Shown piece after piece: positions 1 through 5,076 of a stretch of 5,602 nt of DNA. This DNA is from Candidatus Forterrea sp. GTDB taxonomy: Archaea; Iainarchaeota; Iainarchaeia; Iainarchaeales; JAAZKV01. The translations under genes were made by a program, and so were the position numbers. Each line of letters starts with the position of its first letter. Position 1 is the stretch's first letter. The stretch is from positions 1 through 5,602 of the forward strand of contig DYDN01000055.1 in assembly GCA_020717885.1 (NCBI GenBank), written 5' to 3'. Under the pieces are notes generated by a model. The model was not told the DNA's origin and ran no database searches. It saw nothing but the letters and a program-made list of their open reading frames with translations.

Positions 1-759
1 GCTTTTAGTTGTGGGAATTATTATGCGACTCAAGCTAATTTGGCTAATCAGTGTCCTTCTTATGGTGGTTCTCAGTCTTTGAGTGCTGATAGTTATCATA
101 TGAATGCTGGGGTTTATTCAGCGTCTGATTTGAATGTGATTGATTCTGATTTGAATGCGCAGAATATTTGGAGGAAGACTATTTTTGGGGTTACTGGATA
201 TTGGGGGGCTCATTCTGGTTTGACTAAGTGTACTGCTTGGAATGGTTCTACTTGGGTTAATGCGACTACTTGTAGTGGTGTGAATGTTCCTGCGAATCAG
301 GATGCTGCTTTGGATTCGGCGAGGGGTATGTTTGATACGAGTGGGCGTTTTGTTGCGGGTACCTTTGCTGATGGGAATAAGTATGTTAGGGATACTTGGA
401 ATGGTATCCAGTGGTGGGATGGGCACTCTGCTTCTACAATGGATTGGAATAATGCTATGAGTTATTGTAATACTTTTGGTGCTAATGGTTATTCGAATTG
501 GCGTTTAGCGAGTGTTGCTGAGGCGTATCAGAGTTTTGATTATGGGGCTTCGAATAATGGAGGTTCTTATGCGTGTGCGAAGGGTTTCACGGATTGTTTT
601 AGTAATTGGGTTTGGACGAGTTCGAGTCTTTCGTGGTCGCCTACCACGGTGCTTACTTTTACTATCCTGGCAGTGGCCTCATCGCCTACGGTAGTGAGAC
701 TAGTAGCGGCTACGCTCGTTGCGTTCGTTCAGAGAGTTGATGATTTGATTATTTTATAA
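1..759 (+). CDS. DGR variable (target) protein, DUF1566/C-type-lectin-like C-terminal domain; 5'-partial, frameshifted in the VR
   Basis: The frame is open from base 1, so the gene begins upstream of the window; the TTG at 40 is just a codon inside it. The fragment is rich in Gly, Ser, Asn, Trp and Cys, which suggests an exported protein with disulfides, although any signal peptide is outside the window. From about residue 147 the pattern MDWNNAMSYC, then GYSNWRLAS, then VWTSSS resembles DUF1566 (Lcl_C-type) domains, which have a C-type-lectin-like fold and usually end near an ARCVR motif. The last part is the VR, meant to be rewritten from the TR. A 2-nt insertion at about 646-647 moves the frame. 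As read, the protein ends at 759 with a hydrophobic tail of no family likeness. Without those two bases it would read through GAYFYYPGSG and GYARCVRSES and stop at 738-740. The role, ligand binding or surface adhesion with a diversified binding face, is inferred from the family. The frameshift could be real inactivation, an assembly error in a mixed population, or a variant retrohoming product. Confidence 0.85.
   Translation, partial: AFSCGNYYATQANLANQCPSYGGSQSLSADSYHMNAGVYSASDLNVIDSDLNAQNIWRKTIFGVTGYWGAHSGLTKCTAWNGSTWVNATTCSGVNVPANQDAALDSARGMFDTSGRFVAGTFADGNKYVRDTWNGIQWWDGHSASTMDWNNAMSYCNTFGANGYSNWRLASVAEAYQSFDYGASNNGGSYACAKGFTDCFSNWVWTSSSLSWSPTTVLTFTILAVASSPTVVRLVAATLVAFVQRVDDLIIL
623..733 (+). 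repeat. DGR variable repeat (VR)
   Basis: This is the near-copy of the TR at 1409-1517. It matches at both ends: CGAGTCTTTCGTGGTCGCC at the left, and TACGCTCG then GTTCGTTCAGA at the right. Between them, 22 of 38 template adenines are replaced (14 by G, 6 by T, 2 by C). Only four mismatches are at other bases: G to T at 642, G to T at 666, C to T at 719 and T to C at 722. The variable core, 648-710, covers 21 codons. The block at about 711-732 is the likely initiation-of-mutagenic-homing (IMH) site. There is one extra dinucleotide (AC or CA) at about 645-647. Adenine-specific divergence between two nearby repeats is diagnostic of a DGR. Confidence 0.95.
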
Positions 760-786
760 TTAGTGAGTTATGAGTGAGAAAAAGTA

Positions 787-816
787 GTGCCCGTGAGGGC
801 ACGCAAAATTTTTTTT
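787..816 (+). terminator. Hairpin with GTGA tetraloop followed by T8: terminator or DGR target-site stem-loop
   Basis: A perfect 6-bp stem (GTGCCC 787-792 with GGGCAC 797-802) closes a GTGA loop of the GNRA class and is followed by GCAAAA and eight T residues at 809-816. By form it is an intrinsic terminator placed 46 nt past the intended stop of the variable protein. A GC-rich inverted repeat with a tetraloop shortly downstream of the VR is also a known cis element of DGR targets (shown for phage BPP-1), where it increases retrohoming. The sequence alone does not separate the two roles, and both could apply. Confidence 0.6.
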
Positions 817-840
817 GGCATATGGGAGAGATTGTTTTTT

Positions 841-1184
841 ATGGCTCGTTATGATTATTTGCCTATTTACAAGAAGGCTTTTGATTTATGTATTTATTTT
901 GAAAAACTTGTGAAGAGTTTTTCTCGTTATGATAAGTATGTCCTCGGAACCGATTTAAGAAACAAAAGCCGGAAAATTGCCTGCCAAATAATGCGTTTGA
1001 ATTCCCTGCCTGAAAAAAAGAATCTCTTCAGGAATTAGTTGCCTTAGTGGAAGAATTAAAGCTTGTTGTTCGTTTGTGTAAAGAGGTTGGCGTTTTTAAG
1101 AAATTCTCCTCTTATGAATACTCTTCTGGTTTAGTAGTTGATTTGGCGAAACAATCCCAAGCATGGCTTAATAGCCAGAAATAG
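841..1184 (+). CDS. avd: Avd-like DGR accessory protein (four-helix bundle), split by a -1 frame change
   Basis: The first part, MARYDYLPIYKKAFDLCIYF through to the LPEKK residues near 1020, and the second part, in the -1 frame from GAATCTCTTCAG at 1020 to the TAG at 1182-1184, together make about 114 residues of four-helix-bundle protein. Family-typical pieces are YLPIYKKAFDL at the start, the central LGTDLRNKSRKI helix, and EELKLVVRLCKEV followed by a final helix ending QSQAWLNSQK. BPP-1 Avd is of similar length. Avd proteins form a basic pentamer that binds the RT and its RNA and is required for cDNA synthesis. The ATG at 841 is preferred because GGGAGAG (824-830) lies 10 nt upstream; the GTG at 787 falls inside the hairpin stem. 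Read without a shift, translation stops early at TAG 1036-1038. The joint is seven A residues, A AAA AAG at 1014-1020, so one missing A in assembly, a real deletion, or programmed -1 frameshifting all fit. Confidence 0.88.
1014..1020 (+). promoter_or_regulatory. A AAA AAG slippery heptamer in the avd reading frame
   Basis: The 0 frame reads GAA AAA AAG at 1012-1020, so the heptamer is in X XXY YYZ phase. A one-base backward slip makes the next codon GAA at 1020-1022, precisely the frame that encodes the second half of Avd. The same heptamer drives -1 frameshifting in E. coli dnaX and several IS3-family elements. The supporting elements are weak: no Shine-Dalgarno-like stimulator stands out upstream, and downstream I see only a 5-bp stem, TCTTC 1025-1029 with GAAGA 1050-1054. 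Confidence 0.35.
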
Positions 1185-1408
1185 TTTTGTTGTAAAGGGG
1201 TTTTGATAAAGTGTTTTCAAGAGGATTTATTCTCATTAACAAAGTTAGTGAGGCAGAGCAATGCTTTGCAAAGACAGAACGGCTCAGAATTTCTCTCCTC
1301 GGAAAGAAAGCGAAAGCAAATTTCTTTTTGATGCGGACAACCCGCGTGGTGAAAAAAACTGCCGGATTTTTGCTGTTGAGGCACCGGCTATGAATAGTTC
1401 GCACGCAA
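1185..1408 (+). other. Spacer between avd and TR, probable 5' part of the DGR RNA
   Basis: These 224 nt between the Avd stop and the TR hold no recognisable protein. In the characterised BPP-1 system, sequences flanking the TR belong to the structured RNA bound by the RT-Avd complex and prime cDNA synthesis, so the same role is likely here. The frame that later encodes the RT is already open from 1252, after an in-frame TGA at 1249-1251. It contains ATGs at 1261 (GTGAGG 7 nt upstream) and 1390 (GAGG 8 nt upstream). The segment may therefore be RNA, coding, or both. Confidence 0.5.
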
Positions 1409-2670
1409 CGAGTCTTTCGTGGTCGCCGACCAATGCATACAATTACAATCCGAACAATGGCAACATCAACAACAATAATAAGACTAATAACAACTACGCT
1501 CGCTGTGTTCGTTCAGAAAAAGAAGACTCCTCGGCTTTGTTTAGCTTTGAAAGCATTTTCAATAGCTATACTAATTGCAGGAAAAGCAAGCGCGGTACGA
1601 TGAATGCGTTAAGATTTGAAGAAAATCTTGAAGCTAATCTGCGTGAACTTTATTCTGCATTAAATAACAAAACTTACAAGCCGGGGCGTTCTGTCTGTTT
1701 CACTGTTTTGAATCCTAAACCCAGAGAAATTTTTGCGGCAGATTTTCGCGACAGGATAGTTCATCACGTAATCGTTAGCGCACTTGAGAGTATGTTTGAA
1801 CCGATTTTCTCTGAGAATAGTTTTGCTTGCAGAAAACAAAAAGGGACACATAAAGCAGTCAAACACTTACAAAGAAATATGCGAAAAGTAATGGGGGGTA
1901 ATTGCGGCAGAAAAAGGGCATATTTTCTGCAGCTTGATATAAGTAATTTTTTCATGAGCATTGATAAACAAATTTTGTTTTCACTAATAGAGAAAAGAGT
2001 TTCTGGTAATACTGGTTGGAGTGATGATTTCAAGCATGATTTGCTTTGGGTTTCTAATAAAGTTATTTTTCATGACCCCGCAAGCAATTACACTCAAAAG
2101 TCCCCGAAATGGGTTAGCGGGCTGGTGCCGAGCCACAAATCCTTGGTTAATGTTGAAAAAGGCAAGGGGCTTCCAATAGGGAACCATACCAGCCAGTTCT
2201 TCGCAAACGTTTACCTTAACGAGCTTGACCAGTTTATAAAAAAAGAATTGAAATGCAGGTATTATGTAAGGTATGTTGATGATTTTATTTTATTATCAGA
2301 AAACAAAGAAGAATTATTAGGGTATTTTTGGAAAATAAAAGAGTTCTTGGAAACATGCTTACTGCTTAATCTAAAAAACGAGGCAACGCTTTTGCCCGTA
2401 ACCAATGGAATTGACTTTTTAGGATACGTCACAAAGCCGTGGAGTATTTTTGTAAGAAAAAGAGTTCTACACAACTTCAAAGAAAAACTCTCGATAGCAA
2501 ACAAGGAACTTCTAGAAAACAACAGGTTCTTTTTTGAAAAGGGTTCTTTTGAAGAAAAAGCCTTTCGTTCTTCTTTTAGTTCTTACTTAGGTCACTTTAA
2601 GCATGCGGATAGTTTTCGGTTAAAACAACAAGTAATGAAAGAGTTTCCTTTCACAAAAATGTGTCTATAA
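1261..2670 (+). CDS. DGR-type reverse transcriptase
   Basis: This RT copies TR RNA into adenine-mutated cDNA for transfer to the VR. RT motifs occur in order: the N-terminal FESIFNSYTNCRKSKRG region (from about 1540); REIFAADFRDRIVHHVI; SFACRKQKGTHKAV; the catalytic LDISNFF (first Asp 1936-1938); the DGR hallmark IGNHTSQ (2176-2196), which fits the (I/V/L)GxxxSQ pattern separating DGR RTs from group II intron RTs; YVDD with the other two catalytic Asp (2272-2283); and DFLGYVT at about 2413-2433. All catalytic residues are present, so the enzyme looks intact. It shows no maturase or endonuclease domain, as expected. The start is unresolved. The coordinates use the first in-frame ATG after a stop (469 aa), but this and the ATG at 1390 (426 aa) both translate through the TR. 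The alternatives are TTG 1537 (377 aa, closest to usual DGR RT length) and ATG 1600, which would cut into conserved sequence. Confidence 0.93.
   Translation: MLCKDRTAQNFSPRKESESKFLFDADNPRGEKNCRIFAVEAPAMNSSHATSLSWSPTNAYNYNPNNGNINNNNKTNNNYARCVRSEKEDSSALFSFESIFNSYTNCRKSKRGTMNALRFEENLEANLRELYSALNNKTYKPGRSVCFTVLNPKPREIFAADFRDRIVHHVIVSALESMFEPIFSENSFACRKQKGTHKAVKHLQRNMRKVMGGNCGRKRAYFLQLDISNFFMSIDKQILFSLIEKRVSGNTGWSDDFKHDLLWVSNKVIFHDPASNYTQKSPKWVSGLVPSHKSLVNVEKGKGLPIGNHTSQFFANVYLNELDQFIKKELKCRYYVRYVDDFILLSENKEELLGYFWKIKEFLETCLLLNLKNEATLLPVTNGIDFLGYVTKPWSIFVRKRVLHNFKEKLSIANKELLENNRFFFEKGSFEEKAFRSSFSSYLGHFKHADSFRLKQQVMKEFPFTKMCL
1409..1517 (+). repeat. DGR template repeat (TR)
   Basis: This is the 109-nt donor copy of the VR. 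Its core, 1432-1494, is 21 codons, of which 13 are AAC or AAT and one is AAG. AAY is the best starting codon for adenine mutagenesis, because changing both adenines gives NNY codons, which cover 15 amino acids and can never be a stop. The final TACGCTCG to GTTCGTTCAG block is the IMH* counterpart of the VR end and differs from it at 1503 and 1506. The TR lies in the same frame as the downstream RT, where it would be read as an Asn-rich stretch (WSPTNAYNYNPNNG and onward). Confidence 0.95.
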
Positions 2671-2854
2671 CCAAAACACAACAATCATAAAAAACAACCC
2701 CAATCACCAAAAAACCACACAAACCAAACCAAAAAAAACTACTAAACAAAACCAAAAAAAACTACTAAACAAAACCAAAAAAAACTACTAAACAAAACAC
2801 AACCATTCACTAAACAAACCAACAAATTATTCAAAACAAATAAAACAAAAACTC
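2671..2854. other. G-free A/C-rich low-complexity tract after the RT
   Basis: The + strand holds no G from 2664 (inside the last RT codons) to 2854, a run of 191 nt made mainly of A and C. No open frame of interest crosses it. On the minus strand it is T/G-rich with several oligo-T runs, which would suit factor-independent termination of transcripts coming from the convergent gene at 3235-4620 before they run antisense into the RT. That role is inferred. I cannot tell whether the tract belongs to the DGR cassette. Confidence 0.6.
2729..2797. repeat. Three exact tandem copies of a 23-bp unit
   Basis: The unit is CC, eight A, CTACTAAAC, AAAA, repeated at 2729-2751, 2752-2774 and 2775-2797 without a mismatch. 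There is no spacer between copies, so it is not a CRISPR array. Identical copies indicate recent slippage or expansion, or selection on the unit. Each copy puts a T8 tract on the minus strand. Confidence 0.9.
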
Positions 2855-2957
2855 GTTAATTCGGTGCTAACAATTTCCCTAAATCCAGCCCCGTTACCCC
2901 AAAAGAAGCTTAATTCTCACTCCGCGCGAAATTTAATTGGCGGAAAAAGCTCCGCAT

Positions 2958-3030
2958 GTAGTGCCTAACGCCCGTGCCAATCTTTTATTACATATTTTAT
3001 TATAAAAAATACATTAGCGTAGTGCCTAAC
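2958..3030. repeat. Two 12-bp direct repeats, GTAGTGCCTAAC
   Basis: Exact copies lie at 2958-2969 and 3019-3030, 61 bp apart start to start. The first eight bases, GTAGTGCC, also occur at 784-791 at the edge of the hairpin before avd, so this word flanks the avd-TR-RT block on both sides. The meaning is unknown; it could be a trace of element boundaries or chance. Confidence 0.5.
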
Positions 3031-3156
3031 AAAAAATTTTCTCAAGAAAGTATTTTATAGAACTTAGCGCTTACTATTAAATAGTTCGTTCAAATTTCTC
3101 AATAAAATCAAATCTTTAAATGTATTCAACTTGAGTTATGCTCGTCCTCAGCGCTG

Positions 3157-3179
3157 CCTTTTCTTTAAAAAAGAAAAGG
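3157..3179. repeat. 10-bp perfect inverted repeat with 3-nt loop
   Basis: CCTTTTCTTT (3157-3166) pairs with AAAGAAAAGG (3170-3179) around AAA. It lies about 55 bp past the stop of the minus-strand ligase gene and may take part in terminating or protecting that transcript. AT-rich palindromes like this are also common as dispersed intergenic repeats. Confidence 0.6.
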
Positions 3180-3234
3180 TAAGTTGCCAAAAGAAAGTAG
3201 ATCATTCTTGCGGAGCTTGCGGCTTTATTGTAAC

Positions 3235-4620
3235 TTACTTTTTATTGCTGTACAAGTACCCTTCCGTGTGCAATTTATCCGAATCCTCTGCCCACTTTTC
3301 ACCAATATCAGTTCGATAATACATATTTTGGAGGAGAATATTTCTCACTCGCTTGTATGCCTGCTTTCGTGCTTCTTCCACCGTGTTTCCTGCTCCAGTT
3401 ACAACAAGCGCGTACCCTGATTCGCCTGCAAGCGTCCAAGTATCATTCACAAGTTTTACATCCCCCAGGTGTACTCCGTCAAGGTTTGGTTTTTTGAACA
3501 TTATTGAGAGGTCTTTGTAAATAAAGAACTCTTTTTGGTCATCAAAAGGAAATGGGGGTACCGCAATTACCACTCCGATTTGGAATCCTTTTTTTGTTTT
3601 GAATTCAAATGCTTCTCCCTTAGCCATTTTAAAGAACATTTCCCCCGCCTCATCAGTTATTCCCTCAAGCTGAATGCTTATTGTGGGGTAACCAAAGCGT
3701 GAAGTGAATTCGAGTGGGTAAATTCCTTTTGCATTTGCGATACAATTAATATCAATGTATCCGCAGTATTTTGCTTTCACGAGATCGTCCTTCATTTTTA
3801 GGAGTGTTGCATTAAAGAGTTCGTTTGGCTGGGACCAGAACATTAGTGTGCCCATTTCTCCCGTGTAGGGCCCAAGATCCCCGGGAAACAGTTTTTTGTG
3901 CTCAAAATTAACATTAATTGGGTAAACAAAATCATTTCCATTAAAGAAAGCTCCGACCGCAATTTCTACTCCCACAGCCCTTTTTTGCAATTGGAATTTT
4001 TTTATTTTCTTTGCCCAGAGTTTCTTGTTTTGCTCAAGTATTTGTATTAGGTCCTTTCCGTCTTCTTCCTGCGCCATAAACAATATTCCTTTTGAGATTG
4101 AGGAAGTGCTATCAGAGGGCTTGAATACGTATCTTTCAGGGTTGTTTTTTATGAATTCAATCGCCTCTCCAAAATCAGTGAAGTCCCAATGCGGTAGAAC
4201 GTTTAGTCCAATTCTTTTCATTTCATTTTGTCCAAATTCCCTGTCAGTTTCAAGTTTATCGCTGTACTCGCTTCCGCCAATAACAAGTTTTCCTTTTGCC
4301 CGCAGTTCATCCGCTTTTTTTCCAAAGCCCACATCATCAAAAACAATTACGTCCGCCCATTCAATAGATTTCTCCCAATCACTTACTTTATCCAAAAATC
4401 CGTCATAAACATCATTATCCACTTCCGCTTTTATGTAAATCTTAACTTCGTGCCCCTCTTTTTTGAATTGCCAAGCAAGATCCCCGCTTAAGCTCTCAAT
4501 CGAAACAAAAAGAAATTTCTTCGGGTGTTCTGTTAGTTTTATTTTCTGCTCTTTTTGCTTTGCTTCGCCATTCGTTTGAGTGGTTTGTGGAGTTTTCTGC
4601 AGTTCATTTTGTGGAAACAT
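3235..4620 (-). CDS. PurD-like ATP-grasp ligase (phosphoribosylamine-glycine ligase family, divergent)
   Basis: The 461-residue protein has the GARS layout. Residues 1-30 are a Gln/Lys/Thr-rich extension, about 35-130 are the N-terminal domain, about 130-345 are the ATP-grasp core and 345-445 are the C-terminal domain. Recognisable pieces are YVFKPSD (164-170), GDLGPYTGEMG (247-257; PurD usually GPNTGGMG), LEFTSRFGYP (303-312; usually FNARFGDP) and VVTGAGNTVEEARKQAY then YYRTDIG (406-440; usually VTALGDTLEEA and YYRRDIG). The N-terminal GGREHA signature, expected near residues 40-48, is absent. Canonical PurD joins phosphoribosylamine to glycine using ATP in purine synthesis. With these replacements, and no other pur gene in view, a related carboxylate-amine ligation on another substrate is as likely. 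The ATG at 4620 has GAAGG a few bases upstream and ends the open region sensibly. The gene converges on the DGR and diverges from the small basic peptide gene. Confidence 0.85.
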   Translation of the reverse strand: MFPQNELQKTPQTTQTNGEAKQKEQKIKLTEHPKKFLFVSIESLSGDLAWQFKKEGHEVKIYIKAEVDNDVYDGFLDKVSDWEKSIEWADVIVFDDVGFGKKADELRAKGKLVIGGSEYSDKLETDREFGQNEMKRIGLNVLPHWDFTDFGEAIEFIKNNPERYVFKPSDSTSSISKGILFMAQEEDGKDLIQILEQNKKLWAKKIKKFQLQKRAVGVEIAVGAFFNGNDFVYPINVNFEHKKLFPGDLGPYTGEMGTLMFWSQPNELFNATLLKMKDDLVKAKYCGYIDINCIANAKGIYPLEFTSRFGYPTISIQLEGITDEAGEMFFKMAKGEAFEFKTKKGFQIGVVIAVPPFPFDDQKEFFIYKDLSIMFKKPNLDGVHLGDVKLVNDTWTLAGESGYALVVTGAGNTVEEARKQAYKRVRNILLQNMYYRTDIGEKWAEDSDKLHTEGYLYSNKK

Positions 4621-4655
4621 TTATTGCGCCTTCAATATTATTCTATGCAAGAAAA

Positions 4656-4663
4656 CTTTTAAA
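4656..4663 (-). promoter_or_regulatory. TATA-like box for the PurD-like gene
   Basis: The minus strand reads TTTAAAAG about 36-43 nt upstream of the ATG at 4620. An archaeal TATA box here would start transcription near 4633, giving a short leader that still carries the GAAGG site. It is a weak motif in AT-rich DNA. Confidence 0.3.
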
Positions 4664-4748
4664 CTGATTGAATTTTTATTATGGATAATATTTATCCCTA
4701 AAAACATTTTTCTAAAATCATTTTTGCCACATTCGTTCAAAGCGCAAG

Positions 4749-4758
4749 TATTAAATAA
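4749..4758 (+). promoter_or_regulatory. TATA-like box for the basic peptide gene
   Basis: TATTAAATAA follows a less AT-rich stretch (AGCGCAAG). Counting about 25 bp on puts the transcript start near 4778, upstream of the GGAGG at 4796-4800. The fit to archaeal promoter spacing is good, but the motif is common in such AT-rich sequence. Confidence 0.3.
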
Positions 4759-4810
4759 ACATTCGCCTTATTACTTAAACAAAAGTTTTTGTTATGGAGG
4801 ATTTGATAGC

Positions 4811-4885
4811 ATGGCAAAAAAGAAAAGAGTAGTTAGAAGAAAGAAAACCCGAAGGGTTGCTAAGAAAAAGAAAAAAAGACGCTAG
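4811..4885 (+). CDS. 24-residue Lys/Arg-rich peptide
   Basis: The product starts MAKKKRVVRRKKTRR and ends in KKKKKRR; 17 of its 24 residues are Lys or Arg and it has no acidic residue. A strong ribosome binding site, GGAGG at 4796-4800, lies 10 nt before the ATG and decides this start. The frame is open further upstream to 4580, but that part overlaps the opposite gene and its promoter. I do not recognise a named family. The composition suggests nucleic-acid or ribosome binding, as in histone-tail-like peptides or very short ribosomal proteins, and tiny proteins of this kind are known in reduced archaeal genomes. It has its own leader and is followed by a GC-rich hairpin segment. Confidence 0.7.
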   Translation: MAKKKRVVRRKKTRRVAKKKKKRR

Positions 4886-4898
4886 AATAATTTCTGTG

Positions 4899-4961
4899 TC
4901 GGGGTGAGGCGCGAGAGCGTTTTGCTTTTGTTTGATTGGGGCGCGGTTTTTACTGCGCTCC
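4899..4961 (+). ncRNA. GC-rich two-hairpin segment, possible small RNA or 3' UTR element
   Basis: This compact segment is much richer in G and C than its surroundings. AGGCGC (4907-4912) pairs with GCGTTT (4917-4922), two pairs being G-U, around a GAGA tetraloop of the GNRA class. GGGGCGCGG (4938-4946) pairs over nine positions, two of them G-U, with CTGCGCTCC (4953-4961) around TTTTTA. High GC with paired stems in AT-rich DNA is a usual mark of structured RNA. It begins 14 nt after the stop of the basic peptide gene, so it might instead be that gene's terminator or 3' UTR. The strand is assumed. Confidence 0.35.
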
Positions 4962-4970
4962 TAAAGGCAA

Positions 4971-4980
4971 ATTATAATTT
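4971..4980 (+). promoter_or_regulatory. TATA-like box upstream of the EF-Tu-domain-II-like gene
   Basis: ATTATAATTT lies just after the GC-rich hairpins and about 97-106 nt before the ATG at 5077, leaving a leader of about 70 nt if used. It is plausible but unproven. Confidence 0.25.
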
Positions 4981-5076
4981 TAATGATTTTATTATGCAGA
5001 TTCTATTATTGCAAGTTTAACCTGTCCTTTTACTGCCAAAGAATCCTTTTTATTTGTTTCTTTGGAGAGTTCTTTC

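Larger units (their letters stand above)
2855..3234. other. Non-coding interval between the convergent RT and ligase genes
   Basis: I see no credible gene here. It holds a small GC-richer patch (2919-2978) where TCCGC occurs twice (2921-2925 and 2951-2955) around one GCGGA (2940-2944), so two short stems would compete. It also holds a pair of 12-bp direct repeats, a long AT-rich part and an inverted repeat near the end. Confidence 0.6.

Noticed and set aside
40..42. TTG at 40 as the start of the variable protein
   Set aside because: The frame is open and of the same character back to base 1, with no ribosome binding site before the TTG; the gene is cut by the window edge.
787..840. GTG at 787 as the Avd start
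   Set aside because: It lies in the hairpin stem and adds residues unlike Avd; the ATG at 841 has a good GGGAGAG site and matches the family start.
1168..1404. Minus-strand gene opposite the TR spacer
   Set aside because: It lies antisense to the end of avd and the DGR RNA region, with no recognisable protein or start signal.
2729..2797. CRISPR array
   Set aside because: The three 23-bp copies are directly adjacent with no spacers, and no cas gene is present.
2671..2854. A second template repeat, because of the A/C-rich composition
   Set aside because: No variable counterpart or IMH-like end matches it in the window, and it contains in-frame stops in the frames I read.
3080..3100. GTTCAAAT word resembling a tRNA T-loop
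   Set aside because: There is no flanking T stem, acceptor stem or anticodon arm.
3131..3319. Small + strand protein-coding gene
   Set aside because: It includes the 10-bp palindrome and overlaps the 3' end of the well-supported minus-strand ligase gene; no ribosome binding site or family resemblance.
4580..4810. N-terminal extension of the basic peptide
   Set aside because: It overlaps the start and promoter of the opposite gene, and the GGAGG before 4811 marks a later start.
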